A model generated the notes under the pieces. It was not told where the DNA came from. It saw only the letters and a list, made by a program, of their open reading frames with translations, and ran no database searches. Position numbers and translations under genes: made by a program. 64,000 bases of DNA from Lamellibrachia columna (taxonomy: Eukaryota > Annelida > Polychaeta > Sabellida > Siboglinidae), in the NCBI GenBank assembly GCA_963662155.1, contig OY759263.1, positions 15,499,194 to 15,563,193 of the forward strand, given 5' to 3'. Shown here piece after piece: positions 1-10,739 of the stretch (positions are counted from its first letter, which is position 1; the number at the start of each line of letters is the position of its first letter).

Positions 1-299
1 TTATTTCATAGTTTAAACGTTCTTTTGTGTATAAAACACGTTGTTAAATCAATTATGATAGACGTATGCCCCCATTCTAGAATTTAAAAAAAAACAATAT
101 TGGCCGAAATAAAAAAATATGCGCCTAAACCCTTTAAGTTTGTTTACAGTCTGAACTAAATTATTTTGTTATACATTAATAAATATAACTTACATACATT
201 ACAATACATTGAGTGGTGCTCTTTTTACCATCGGGTTTATTGCTGGGAAATATTGGATCGTGAACTCATATTTACGGTAAATACGAGCGCATTGGAACG
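1..299. other. AT-rich flank with no gene seen
   Basis: AT-rich sequence upstream of the gypsy element. I see no convincing exon, motif or repeat. Confidence 0.5.
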
Positions 300-445
300 T
301 GTTGCGTTATAATGTTATTACTCCTCGCTAGATGACGCCACGCTAGTTGTTTGTATCAGATTGGGTCGGCTAGTAAAACTCCTTTTTACGCTACACTCCA
401 AGTTGTTATTCTTGAGTTTTACTTCGTCAATACATACGTAAGACA
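300..445 (+). repeat. 5' LTR (conserved part)
   Basis: About 146 bp beginning TGTTGCGTTATAATG and aligning with 4146-4288 apart from scattered substitutions and small indels. Similarity fades after the GTAAGACA segment, so the true LTR end may lie a little further. A TGGTGACCC-like stretch near 491-499 could be the primer-binding site, which would put the LTR end just before it. Confidence 0.75.
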
Positions 446-576
446 TGATATCTACACTCTACAGATACTTCATTTGACTAACTTTGCTGGTGACCCAGTT
501 CGATTTCAAGCAACTCCCGCTGTCGCTGACAGTGTCGGACGCCGTGTGGTTGACAGTATCTGTGAACACGATACAC

Positions 577-604
577 TGGCGCCACTTGTTTAAAAGTGGC
601 GCCA
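577..604. repeat. Perfect 11-bp inverted repeat in the gypsy leader
   Basis: TGGCGCCACTT at 577-587 is matched by its exact reverse complement at 594-604 across a 6-nt spacer. It lies between the 5' LTR and the gag remnant. It could be an RNA stem-loop in the leader. No function is demonstrated. Confidence 0.7.
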
Positions 605-613
605 ATGTAAATT

Positions 614-706
614 CTGCGGACGTTCGCACATCATGAAAAAAGCGGAATGTCCGGCTTGGGAAAAAACGCGCTCACTGTGTAAGAGAAAAAATAATTTCGC
701 GAAGAT
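614..706 (+). pseudogene. Gag zinc-knuckle remnant
   Basis: A short reading frame contains a cysteine/histidine pattern ending C-K-R-K-N-N-F-A-K-I-C, like the nucleocapsid knuckle of gypsy gag proteins. No matrix or capsid region precedes it, because the LTR ends only about 150 bp upstream. Most of gag is deleted. Confidence 0.6.
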
Positions 707-766
707 ATGTACCGCACAACAGAGCACGTACAATTCTTAAACACGTCCACCAGGTGACAGCACCAG

Positions 767-1144
767 ATGACTCAGACGATGAGTGGATACACACTCTGTC
801 AAACGACAATTGAAATGCTGGTTGGTCATCACAAAGTGACGTTCCAGGTCGACACTGGTGCTACATTGAACACACTGCATACACGTTATGCAGACAACAT
901 AAAGCCGACTACACGCAAACTTAAAATGTGGAACAACACAGAGGCTGCTCCACTAGGGATCTGCCATACAGTTGTAAAGAATCCAAAGAACAAGAAAACG
1001 TACTCCATCGAATTCATGGTTGTGAAAGATAACTACACACTGCTACTCGGTTACATAACTACACACCGCTACTCGGGTACACAACTACACACCGCTACTC
1101 GGGTACACAACTGCGAAGAAGATAAAATTGATGAAGATCAATGA
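767..1144 (+). pseudogene. Gypsy aspartic protease, 3' end scrambled
   Basis: An open frame of 125 codons carries the retropepsin active-site motif V-D-T-G-A at about 848-862, flanked by hydrophobic strands. This is the protease that matures Gag-Pol. Its last third consists of three copies of a 26-bp unit (1031-1108). Because 26 is not a multiple of three, each extra copy shifts the frame, which explains why the frame does not run directly into RT. Confidence 0.8.
1031..1108 (+). repeat. 26-bp tandem repeat (3 copies) inside the protease
   Basis: Unit AACTACACACCGCTACTCGG plus GTACAC, three successive copies. It probably arose by slippage in the retrotransposon after insertion. Confidence 0.85.
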
Positions 1145-1967
1145 ACAGAATATTGAGAAAGTCGCTACGGTTTCTCCCGTTGAGCAACATCCCGATACGT
1201 TCGATAGCAAACTTGGGGCACTCCCAGGAAAAGTATATCTCCAAGTCGATGAGATGATTCATCCAACCGTCATGGCCACGAGACGTATACCTATCGATGT
1301 TCGTCCAAAACTAAAGGCAAAACTGGATAGAATGACAAAGTTAGGCGTAATCACAAAGGTGGAAGGGCCAACTCCATGGGTGAGCCAACTTGTCATAACA
1401 AAGAAAAATGGTGAGGTAAGAGTATGCATTGATCCTCGAGAACTGAATAAAGCACTTCTTCGTGAGCACTATACTCTTCCGATTCTCGAAGATACGGTAC
1501 ACGAATTTGGATAATCTCGCATGTTCACCAAAGCAGATCTCTCATCTGGCTAATGGCATGTGCAACTCGATCGCGAATTTAGTATGCTGGCCACCTTCCA
1601 GACATGCTATGGTCGTTACAGATGCGTCCGTCTACCATTTGGGACGTCTGTCTCATCGGAAATATTCCAGAGGAAGCTCTTGGAGGCACTTGACGGTCTG
1701 CCAGGTGTCGTGTGCATCGCAGATGATGTAATCATCCATGGTAAGGATCTCGAAGCACATGACCGCAACTTGATAGCTTTCATGGAACGTTGCAGATACA
1801 ACGGCATCAATTTGAACCGAGAAATCCTACAACTACGCATAAGCGAAGTGACCTTCATGAGGCATCGCACAGCAAAGGATGGATTGTATTCTGACCCCAA
1901 AAAAGTCAAAGCTATCGCTAAAATGGCTGCACCAACGAATGCTGAAGAACTGCCTCGGAATGGTTAA
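1128..1967 (+). pseudogene. Gypsy reverse transcriptase, frameshifted
   Basis: The N-terminal RT part (1128-1514) has the usual gypsy segments for primer grip and template contact, such as T-P-W-V-S-Q and R-V-C-I-D-P-R-E-L-N. A stop and frame change follow near 1510-1560. The palm continues at 1560-1967 with the catalytic box as I-A-D-D-V near 1716-1730, where the family usually has Y-x-D-D. Two further breaks precede RNase H. Confidence 0.85.
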
Positions 1968-2433
1968 CTACCTCGCCAAGTTTATGCTGCACATGACGGA
2001 TGTCATCTACCCGTTGAGGAATCTGACTAAACACGACGTTACGTGGACGTGGTCAGATTCACCACAAGACGCGTTTGAAACTGTCAGACAAATGATAATC
2101 AATGCACCTGTACTTGCATTCTATGACCCTACAAAGAAATTGAGATTCGAAAACGATGCAAGCGAATGTAGGCTTGGATCAGCAATCTTCCAAGAAGGCA
2201 AACCTGTGGCCTATGCGAGCAGAACGTTAACAGAGACAGAGAAACGGTATGGGCAAATAGAAAAAGAAATGCTTCGGATTGGAGAAGTTTCATCACGCCA
2301 TATCAGTGTTGACACCGATCACAAACCAGTAGTCGTTATTGTGACGAAACCGTTGTCAATGGCCCCGAAACGTCTGCAAGCACTTCTACTGCGAGCACAA
2401 AAGTACAACTATATGCTAACATATAAGAGATAA
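1879..2433 (+). pseudogene. Gypsy RT thumb and RNase H remnant
   Basis: After a frame change near 1950 the frame reads the RT connection and an RNase H domain. It includes D-A-S-E-C-R-L-G-S-A and the Y-A-S-R-T-L-T-E-T-E-K-R-Y signature shared by Ty3/gypsy RNase H. A stop closes it at 2431-2433. Some catalytic-core spacing seems shortened near 2280-2300, suggesting a small deletion. Confidence 0.82.
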
Positions 2434-2486
2434 AAATCGATTCAAGTCGCAGATGCTCTATCTCGCTCACCTCTACCAGACACACC

Positions 2487-3304
2487 GTGCTCGGAACAGG
2501 TGTCTGTGAACAATCTCTCCTTCCTACCCATCAAAGATATCGACGTGGTGAGATCCGCGTCGTGATTGAACGAGCTGTAAGTCTGTCTTGTTTGAAGAAC
2601 ACCATCATGAAAGGATGGCCGGCAAACAAAGACGCAGAGCCAAACTCAATGACTCTTTACTTCAGCTATCGTGACGAACAAACCGTCCACGATGGAATAA
2701 TTCTGCGCGGTGAAAGAGTCGTCATACTGGCTGCTACGCGACCATACATCAAAGTGAAACTAAACGCAGGTCACAGGGAATTAACTCATATCTACGCAGA
2801 GCTAGAGAATTGGTATTCTCGCCTGGCGTGTCGAGCGAAATTCGACAATACATGGATTCATGCGAAAAATGCGCCACTCACAGTGACAAACAAGTTGCTG
2901 AACCGCTTTTCATGCACGAAGTCCCTGTTCATCCTTAGCAAAAGGTTGACATAGATCTACTGTCATTTGAGGGAAGAAACTATCTGATCACAGTGGACTA
3001 CTACAGTAACTTCTTCGAAACTGAGTTTCTGAAGGAAACGTTATCTGAAGATGTTATCACGAAATTGAAACATCACTTTGCAAGACATAGTGTGCCGGAT
3101 AGTGTAATCAATGACGGAGGACCTCAATACACTTCTAACACATTCAAGATGTTCGATGAAAAGTGGGGATTTAGCCATGAAATGTCAAGTCCTGGTGACA
3201 GTAAAGCGAATGGTGCTGCAGAAGCTGCCGTCAAGATAGCGAAGCGACTGCTAAGAAAATGCAGAACTGCACATGAAACCTATACCTTGGTATACTCAAC
3301 CTGA
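2487..3304 (+). pseudogene. Gypsy integrase, frameshifted
   Basis: The zinc-binding region (about 2760-2950) is spread over two frames. The catalytic core is clear from about 2948 to 3290, with D in V-D-I-D-L, D in N-D-G-G-P-Q-Y and E in A-N-G-A-A-E-A-A-V, which is the DDE triad. The domain inserts cDNA into host DNA. In-frame stops before and after the core make this a dead copy. Confidence 0.83.
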
Positions 3305-3351
3305 GAACCACACCAACAGAAGGTCTCAAAACCAGTCCAGCACAACGACTA

Positions 3352-3816
3352 ATGGGACGCAGAACGAAGACTCTTGTTCTCACGACATCTTATGTTCTAA
3401 AACCATCAAGTGGCTACCCCAAAGATGAAAGAGAACGAATGGAAGACAAACAAGCAGGAGTCGGTGAACGGTGTAGCAACAGGCGAGTGCTGGGACCATT
3501 GCACCCAGGCAGTCTTGTAAGGATTCAGCCAATCCAGGCTGGGAGAGGGGAGTGGGAACAAGCAACTGTGACTAAGCGGCTTGTGAGACGGTCCTACGAA
3601 GTGACAACGGACGATGGACGTAACTATCGCCGAAACCGACATTTTCTGCGAGAGTCTCCGAGACCCAGAAAAATAAATGTTCAACGGTCTCCACTTCAAC
3701 CATCACAGCCACGCACAGTTCCAGACGAGACAGTCACCATTACTCCAACGAAGAGCCCTGACAAAGCTCAATCACCATTACACGACTCCCCTCGTGGCCG
3801 AAACAGCCATACATGA
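3352..3816 (+). pseudogene. Integrase C-terminal tail
   Basis: A 154-codon frame, basic and rich in R, S and P. It contains a region resembling the post-core domain of gypsy integrases (L-V-R-I-Q-P and R-S-Y-E-V-T-T-D-D-G). It is separated from the core by a stop at about 3301 and a frame change, and stops before the polypurine tract. Confidence 0.6.
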
Positions 3817-3842
3817 CGATAACCGGAAGGGTGGTGAAACGT

Positions 3843-3932
3843 GTTAGAAAGCTGAACTTGTAAAACATGTTAGAAAGCTGAACTTGTAAAACATGTTAGA
3901 AAGCTGAACTTGTAAAACATGTTAGAAAGCTG
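3843..3932 (+). repeat. 26-bp tandem repeat in the gypsy 3' region
   Basis: GTTAGAAAGCTGAACTTGTA plus AAACAT, three full copies and a partial fourth, in the untranslated part between integrase and polypurine tract. Confidence 0.9.
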
Positions 3933-4135
3933 TGAAGCGTACACATCTCACAGAAAACGAGGCTTTTAAGATCTTCGTGCGGACATTCAATTTGTTGACA
4001 TTTAAACAAATGAAGCACACTTATACAGACGTTCTATAGTTGACTAATGCTTGTCACGATGTTCAGTTAATTTGCGTATCTATAATTTATACAACATACT
4101 TTATTAAAGTACATGTAAGTTGTGTGCCTCTCCAT

Positions 4136-4145
4136 AAGGGAAGGG
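4136..4145 (+). promoter_or_regulatory. Polypurine tract
   Basis: AAGGGAAGGG directly precedes the TG that opens the 3' LTR. This is the plus-strand primer site expected in an LTR retrotransposon. Confidence 0.75.
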
Positions 4146-4288
4146 TGTTGCTTTATAATGTTATTACTCCTCGCTAGATGACGCCACGCTAGTTGTTTGT
4201 ATCAGATCGGGTCTAGTAAAACTTCTGTTCACGCTACACTTCAACTTATCATTCTTTAGTTATATTTCGTCAATACCTACGTAAGACA
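4146..4288 (+). repeat. 3' LTR (conserved part)
   Basis: About 143 bp matching the 5' copy with several substitutions and small deletions, which indicates an old insertion. The end is uncertain because similarity to the 5' side stops at GTAAGACA. Confidence 0.75.
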
Positions 4289-4289
4289 C

Positions 4290-4690
4290 ATAACAGAACA
4301 CAGCTTTCCGATTACCGAAAGACGAGAACACGTTCCGCAAAAAGACGCCATGGGTAACTTAATAAGACAAGTGGCATATCACTGGGGCATCACAAAATAT
4401 TTGCCATTGACACTTAATCATGGACACACACGGTTCGATACTCGGTTACGCAATGTCGTCCTTTAAAAGCGGGCTCCGGAAAGGGTGGATTTGGATAGCC
4501 ATGTTCCCATTTCAGTTATGTATTATTTGTTATCCAATCATTAATTCCTGTCACAGTGTAAGGTGCATTTTAGACACATAATATATTGATAGATTTTGTA
4601 AGAGGGGACTAGTGTATTGACTTTGGCATACTTATGCTGACTTGTATATTGGCATTATACTAACTCGTAGACATTGACAAAAATACATCG
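4290..4690. other. No gene seen
   Basis: Unannotated sequence between the LTR element and a LINE tail. No exon or repeat recognised. Confidence 0.4.
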
Positions 4691-4714
4691 TCACTTTGGA
4701 AGTTGTTCTTGATC

Positions 4715-4885
4715 CAACCAATAAACAGAAACTACTGGATGGAGGTAAATAAATTGTGTAACAATATAATTCTGGAAATGATCAAATACTTAGAATATTT
4801 TGTACTATCAATAAACCAATTGCTTCCTTGTCCATTTGTCATCTTGAACTTTTGTTTGAATGGCAATATTGCTCAATTAAATTCT
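4715..4885 (+). mobile_element. Decayed 3' end of a CR1-like LINE
   Basis: The stretch AATAAACCAATTGCTTCCTT and what follows matches, with many changes, the 3' end of the CR1-like copies at 48.7 and 39.5 kb (GATAAGCCAATGGCTTCCTT). The preceding sequence gives a degraded form of the family's C-terminal residues around W-x-x-x-N-K-L. Only the 3' terminus is present. Confidence 0.6.
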
Positions 4886-4899
4886 ACGCATTATTGTAA

Positions 4900-5570
4900 A
4901 TTGTAGCAGTGATTACATTCCATCAGTGTTTTTGTAGTCACGTTGCAGGTTATTGTTGTTGCTCATAATACAATTCCTAAAATACGTCATGACGTAAATA
5001 ACTACTTGGTCTGTACCTCGAGCGTTCAAACCGTATTTAATATTGCATCCCAGTATAACACGGCACGTATTGAACGCGTGTGTAATGAAATTTAATATTG
5101 CAGCCAAATGCAATTCATTTGTAGATACAAATCTTATTGCAACCATGCAGAGTGAGATTCATACAGGGAAACATCACCTGGATCAGAATGCCAACCATCT
5201 CTTGGCCCAGCAGCTCAGATATGTGTTTAACAATGTAGTGTTTCATTTTATGTTATTGCTGTTGTTATTTACGCACTAGCTATTGAGCTACGAGTGGTGC
5301 ATAGGGGATTGGCAATGTTACATAATGACGTACAACACCGACACGAGTGTTTTAAGTCCTATTTTAACCGTTCTTCTCCACATTGTCCCTGTTCACATAC
5401 CTAGACCTACCAGCTCCCTCGTCGAGAGACACAAGAGGCAGTCAAAGTGTTCCACTTGGACCGACTAGCAGCTAGCATCCTCGTGCCGCTTCATATCCTG
5501 TTGACCACCTGTGGGTCACGGTCATCGGTTCGGCACCAGTTCATTTTCGGTCGTTTTCTTCTTTTCTGAC
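4900..5570. other. No gene seen
   Basis: Non-coding sequence. Short open frames here lack family features. Confidence 0.4.
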
Positions 5571-5576
5571 CGGCTG

Positions 5577-5730
5577 GTGTCCACGACAGTGTTTGGTTGG
5601 TGGAAGTGTCGTGACATGTCAGATCGGGTGTCCACTTCAGTGTTTGGTTGGTGGGAGTGTCGTGACATGGTCAGCTCGGGTGTCCACGAGAGTTTGTGGT
5701 TGGTGGGAGTGTCATGACGTGGTCAGGTAG
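5577..5730 (+). repeat. About 51-bp tandem repeat, 3 copies
   Basis: Units start GTGTCCAC at about 5577, 5628 and 5680, each continuing GTTTGGTTGGTGGGAGTGTC with differences. Confidence 0.85.
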
Positions 5731-5739
5731 TGCGTCTTT

Positions 5740-6770
5740 TGCAGATCATCTGGAAAATGTCCGGACGGCTCTCTGACATCTTCGTTAGACAAGTACTCAG
5801 CTAACACAAAACGTTTACAGGACGTTCGCTGAAAGTCCCCTCTTGGTTATGGTAAAGTAACTTTTTGGTACGTTATGGTATTTCTTACAGTTGAATGTAA
5901 TCCACGGAAAATAGAAATGTTTAACGAATCATTAGTAAATAAAAGAAGCGCTGTTTATTTAATTAGTATTTGGCATTAAGCATGAAAGTAATTGTTTAAT
6001 GTTCTGAGAAAGTTATCTAAACATCCGTGGATAGCAAACACAACGTTCGCAGGAAGTTCCCTGAAAGTTCCATTTCGGCTATAAAAATCAATAACTATGT
6101 ATTATTATTTTATGTGCATTGCTTCACGTCCGAACAGCAAGGTTGGTAGAACGTCTCAGTTGTAAAAGCTGAATTTTGATTTCAGGGTAAATTTCTTGCT
6201 GTTCTTGCTTGTACCCAACTGATTGAAGGCTTCAATACACTAGAGTTTAGCTGGTTGATACAATAAAACAGGTGGGTGTTTGATGTATCCCTGTCAACGC
6301 ATTTTAGTCTTATTGGCACTGATGGCGAGTCTAAACCCTTCCACATGCTGACCGACTCTACGGGAGGTTCATACAGCTGTATACACGAGTAAATGGTAGC
6401 TCCGAAGAGATATGTGCACTTATCCCGAGAAGTTGAGTTGGTTTTGGAATGAACAGGCCTACCTGCTGTATGTAAGAACATACAATATTGGCATTTACAC
6501 AATAGTACCGTATTTATGGTTGATGAAGATACGTTTTATTACAACAATTGAGAAATATCAACACATATTACGACAGTATGTTGTGAAGGGTAGTACAGCC
6601 ATCGTAGCCGATATGCGCTCAGGGTAATGCCTAGCAACCATAATGATGCACTGCAAACGACTGCATTGCGAAAGTGTTAAATTTAAAGCAAGTTTCTGCT
6701 TCCCTCAATAAAGCAGAAACTTGAAAATTGAGTTGCTAATCCATATGTTCTTCACCTTCTTTCTCTAACA
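5740..6770. other. No gene; possible SINE fragment near 6.4 kb
   Basis: Mostly unannotated. Around 6430-6475 the phrase TGGAATGAACAGGCCTACCT resembles TGGAATGAACAGGTCTGCCA in the SINE at 31.25 kb, so a fragment of the same family may lie here. Confidence 0.35.
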
Positions 6771-6780
6771 CACGAATCGC

Positions 6781-7013
6781 TTAGCACGGCAGGATGTAAT
6801 AGTGAATATGTCCTAGTTTGTCAACCAACTTATTACGGTTGCATTCGTTTTTGTAATGCAAATAACAAGTGTCATTGACGTAGTCTATGCCAGCGCAGAC
6901 CGCAGATATGTCCATGCACTGTTGTTTGCACTCTTCTAGGTTCACAGTGTTGCTTAGTGGGTCCCCGCCGGGACAACGCTTGTTTCCAATTTGTTTGAAT
7001 ACCCCAAGGCACT
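6781..7013 (-). CDS. Terminal exon: PAN/apple-like module of the modular EGF gene
   Basis: Read on the minus strand, a pyrimidine-rich tract ending TTTGTAG precedes the exon. It opens with a split (phase-1) codon and runs 77 codons to a stop. Cysteines are spaced as in PAN/apple domains (E-E-C-K-Q-Q-C, then V-C-A-G-I-D-Y, then C-Y-L-H). Such modules bind protein or carbohydrate outside the cell. It is the last exon I can place. The phase matches every upstream EGF exon, which supports one gene. PAN identity is inferred from the cysteine pattern only. Confidence 0.6.
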
Positions 7014-7097
7014 CTACAAAGAAAAGCAAACAATAATGCCTACTTCAATAAGATACTCAGACAATGGCACACCTCATAATCCTCTCCCCTCTCTCTA

Positions 7098-7101
<4 letters not shown>

Positions 7102-7165
<64 letters not shown>

Positions 7166-7200
7166 TGTGTGTGTGTGTGTATATATATAATTTATTATCG

Positions 7201-7292
<92 letters not shown>
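7102..7292. repeat. Compound (GT)n / (AT)n microsatellite
   Basis: About 80 bp of GT repeat, a short ATATAT-TTATTATCG interruption, then about 90 bp of AT repeat. It lies in the last intron of the EGF gene. Confidence 0.97.
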
Positions 7293-7293
<1 letters not shown>

Positions 7294-7475
7294 GACAAAT
7301 TCCCAATCAACTCTCAATTGAGTGTCCATTTAACAGTTGATACTTGATATTACTGGATAGTTCTCAACCATGTCAACCAGGTGTTTCCAGATGGCCTGCA
7401 GTTACTATTCCACCCGCTAGCCTGGGAGAGATCGTGTTCAGGCGTGTGTGAATGGGAGGAGAACAACACAGAACA
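7293..7475. repeat. Dispersed repeat, related to 63.8-64.0 kb
   Basis: ATTGACAAATTCCCAATCAA, the CTCTCAATT-GAGTG segment and GTGAATGGGAGG match, in the same order, sequence at 63,818-63,980 (ATTGACAAATTCCAAATTAC onward). The family was not identified. Confidence 0.6.
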
Positions 7476-7480
7476 CATAT

Positions 7481-7695
7481 ACACTGTAACAATTTGGATG
7501 GGCTGACCATTGGAGGGCCTAGTCAATATAATATACACTGTAACAAGTTGGATGGGCTGACCATTGGAGGGCCTAGTCAATAGAATATACACTGTAACAA
7601 GTTGGATGGGCTGACCATTGGAGGGCCTAGTCAATAGAATATACACTGTAACAAGTTGGATGGGCTGACCATTGGAGGGCCTAGTCAATAGAATA
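7481..7695. repeat. 54-bp minisatellite, about 4 copies
   Basis: ACACTGTAACAAGTTGGATG recurs at 7481, 7535, 7589 and 7643, a constant 54-bp spacing, with few differences between copies. Confidence 0.95.
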
Positions 7696-7739
7696 TCCTC
7701 TGCTAGGGTGATAAGTTGATGGCTAATCATGATTCTGCA

Positions 7740-8700
7740 AATATATATTTAAAGCAAACATGTGGGGCTGGCAAGTAGATCTATGGGACCATTAGACCTA
7801 TGTATATATATATATATAATGTTTGTCGTGTGTGCATGTAACCGTTAATTGTGAAATGTAGAGAAAGGTGACATAACTTCAGTTTGGTATTTTTTACAGT
7901 GCCAACTTAAACCAAAAGCATGGCAGTTCTAGTGATGCATAAAAAATTGTGAAAATATATTCAAATACTAGTGTGTAAAGTAAACCTAATGATTTAATAT
8001 AAAATGCTGCATAAATAACAACATAGAAATGCATAGAAATTATTCATGTGGTTGCCAGGTTTTGCTAATTTGGTTGTTGAATATAGGAGAAAACCCCACA
8101 TCTCTAAATCGTCAACCACAACTTTCAATCCTTTTAGAAAAAGTTTTGTTTTGTAATTATTTTATAACAAGTATGTGCAACTTTTAAAATGTTCTCAAAT
8201 GCCCCATGAAGAAATGTCTTGGCATGTAAATATTGTATAAACAAATTTTTTCCAACAATGTTACACATCGCATTTCTTTTGTGATTGAGTTTTGTGATTT
8301 TAGAATAGTTTTAAATGTGTAAACATTTCTACCAACACATTAGACACAATTAGAATTGTTAAATTAATGTCATTGGATAATTTGGGACGTTAGTTTAATT
8401 TCATTGACATGAGAAATGTGTGAAGTTAATTTAATTTTTTTTTTAATTGAGAATTTCTGCGTTAATTATAATTTGTGTGTGCGGACGTGTTCGAGTGTGT
8501 TCGAGAGTTGCGTCCCTGTCTTCCTTCCTTCCTCAACATTTCTGAACTTTTTTCTCTCCAATATGTGGCTCTACGCAGCAAGACGTGATAGCATGAACAT
8601 AAAGGGGTTTGACTGGATCTCTAGTTACCCCATTTTAATTATGGTTCTATCATTAGGCGCATTGTATTTTTGTCGCTCTTAGGCGGATATGTTCCCTACT
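7740..8700. other. Intron of the EGF gene, no exon seen
   Basis: AT-rich sequence with a short AT microsatellite near 7803. No cysteine-rich exon flanked by splice sites found on either strand. Confidence 0.45.
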
Positions 8701-8703
8701 TAC

Positions 8704-8844
8704 GTTCACAAGTATCACCGCTGTAGCCCATCTGGCAGAAACACTCCCAGTAGACGACATAATGCAGCGTTGCATTGTATGAACCATCCACAACGCACTC
8801 TCCTCCATTCTGGCATGGGTTGGGTGTGCACTGTGATTTGTAAA
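8704..8844 (-). CDS. EGF-like module exon (modular gene, minus strand)
   Basis: Acceptor TTGCAACAG and donor GTAAGT bound an exon of 141 bp (47 codons) with phase-1 ends. It encodes C-x4-C-Q-N-G-G-E-C, a longer loop of about 16 residues, then C-F-C-Q-M-G-Y-S-G-D-T-C, the six cysteines of an EGF domain. The loop before cysteine 4 is longer than in the neighbouring EGF exons. Expected to be extracellular. It is the last EGF module before the terminal exon. Confidence 0.82.
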
Positions 8845-9149
8845 CTGTTGCAATAAGAAGACGAACAAATGTTGTGGAAAACAAAGTTAATGCACCTATG
8901 TGGAATATATGTGTATATATGTTTATTTGTGTGTGTCAATTTGCATACTTGTCAGCTGCGACTGTTATGGTGTAACCGAACTAGTCAGAAGTGATATGAA
9001 GGCACTAGTGGGCAACGTGTTTATTGGACAATTTAATAGTGCTTCATCGTATTACCTATCATATTGTATTAATGTTGGTATTTCTTACCCACAGATAACG
9101 TGCCACACCAAAGATTGTTACTTAAATTAAAGCCCATGTTATGGGTAAT

Positions 9150-10185
9150 GACGTAATCAACTGTACAGAAAATTGGCTTACACACAGAAGACAGTGTGTA
9201 ACAGTAGATGGTGAGATTTCAAGCTAGAAACCTGTTTTTAGTGGGGTACCACAGGGATCAGTATTATGCCCTATAATGTTTCTAATGCATATTAATGATT
9301 TGAGGTGACTTATCTTGCAAAGTATTGAACTTTGCAGATGACAAAAATGTATTCAGAAGGGTTATACTTTATACATATAAATAACGTTTACAGGATGATC
9401 TAGATAAATTATTTAAATGGTCAAAAATTGGCAATGTTATTCAATTTTGGAAAGCATAAATGCGTACACATAAGACATGGAAACATGGACGAAGAATATA
9501 AAATGGGGGGATGCTGTAATAAGTAGAACAACACAAAAAAAGGATCTAGGAGTAACATTTAATGCTGACATGAAAGTTTCAGAGCAGTGTGGCATTGCTG
9601 CTTCAAAAGGAAATCAAATGTTAGGGCTAATTGGGAGAATTAGCACGTATAAGGAGAAACAGCTAATTGTACCCCGGCACAAAACAATAGCTAGGCTGCA
9701 TTTGGAATATTGTATGCAAGCTTGGAGGCCATATCCTATGAAGGACATAAACAAACTAGAAAGAATACAACGAAGAGCAACTAACATGATTCCAGAATTG
9801 AGAGACCTTAGTTATGAAACCCGTTTGTTAGAATGTAGTACTAAGAGGAGACCAAATAGAAGTGTTTAAAATAGTGAACGGTTATGAGTATGTTGATACG
9901 GATATATTCTTCAAACTTAAAGAAGGCAATAGAACCAGAGGACACCAAGCAGCATTAGTTAAGGAACAGTGTAGGTTGGACATGAGAAAGTATTCTTTCT
10001 CACAGAGGGTGATGAATGAATGGAACAAACTGTCAAATGATCGTGTTAATGCTAGTAGTGTGAATGTGTTTAAAATTAGAATTGACCGATATCTGATAAG
10101 GGCGGGCTATGCATGTATGGTAAAATTGTTGGACTCATGATAAGCCAATGGCTTCCTTGTCCACTTGCCACATCATCTCATGCTT
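9150..10185 (+). mobile_element. Decayed CR1-like LINE, 5'-truncated
   Basis: The plus strand carries a degraded RT. The V-P-Q-G-S-V-L box lies near 9242-9262 and F-A-D-D near 9333. Conserved C-terminal segments follow in several frames at 9477-10140 (S-E-Q-C-G-I-A-A-S-K-G, L-E-R-I-Q-R-R-A-T). The 3' end has the AAGCCAATGGCTTCCTTGTC signature at about 10,141. Same family as 22.8, 38.7 and 45-48.8 kb, but older. It lies in an intron of the minus-strand EGF gene, opposite in orientation. Confidence 0.85.
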
Positions 10186-10189
10186 TCAG

Positions 10190-10540
10190 TTAAATACAAA
10201 ATACATCTGGCTTATTGAAAACTAATAGGTCACTTATTTTATTAACGCCAGTTGCAAAATGCTGAAGATTGAAACGTGCAGTTAATCATAATAATGTTTT
10301 CCCTTTGAATCAAAATACCATAGGAACAAAACATGCATTTCTTAAAATGATCATAAATTCATTTAGGATAGAAAAATATTTTAAAGATGCAAAAATATCA
10401 AAGAGTTACTGGAACAAATACACATTAAAACAGTATTACAACGTATAGTTATTAAATATGATTTGTATCTACATCATGCACGTATGTCACACGTTACGCA
10501 TGCACACCACACGCCACACCACACCACACAGGCACACGCA
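10190..10540. other. No gene seen
   Basis: AT-rich intronic sequence without recognised features. Confidence 0.4.
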
Positions 10541-10542
10541 CA

Positions 10543-10668
<126 letters not shown>

Positions 10669-10739
10669 GACACACACACATTACACACACATTATTTGTT
10701 ATTACTCTTGGTAGGGGGTACGAGTAAAGCATCGTATAT

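Larger units (their letters stand above)
300..4288 (+). mobile_element. Degenerate Ty3/gypsy LTR retrotransposon
   Basis: The order is LTR, zinc-knuckle remnant of gag, protease, RT, RNase H, integrase, polypurine tract, LTR, which is the Ty3/gypsy order. Two similar stretches starting TGTTGC lie at 300 and 4146. AAGGGAAGGG at 4136-4145 abuts the 3' copy as a polypurine tract should. The coding part is broken by several frameshifts and stops. Most of gag and the integrase N-terminal region are missing or unreadable, so the copy cannot be autonomous. No clear target duplication is visible. Confidence 0.88.

Noticed and set aside
351..593. 80-codon open frame in the 5' LTR region
   Set aside because: It overlaps the LTR and leader of the gypsy element and has no motif. 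The real features there are the LTR and the inverted repeat.
7040..7310. Open frames of 70-90 codons across the GT/AT block (and likewise at 10.5, 21.0-21.7, 31.9 and 41.5 kb)
   Set aside because: Dinucleotide and tetranucleotide repeats without stop codons give open frames in several registers. No coding evidence.
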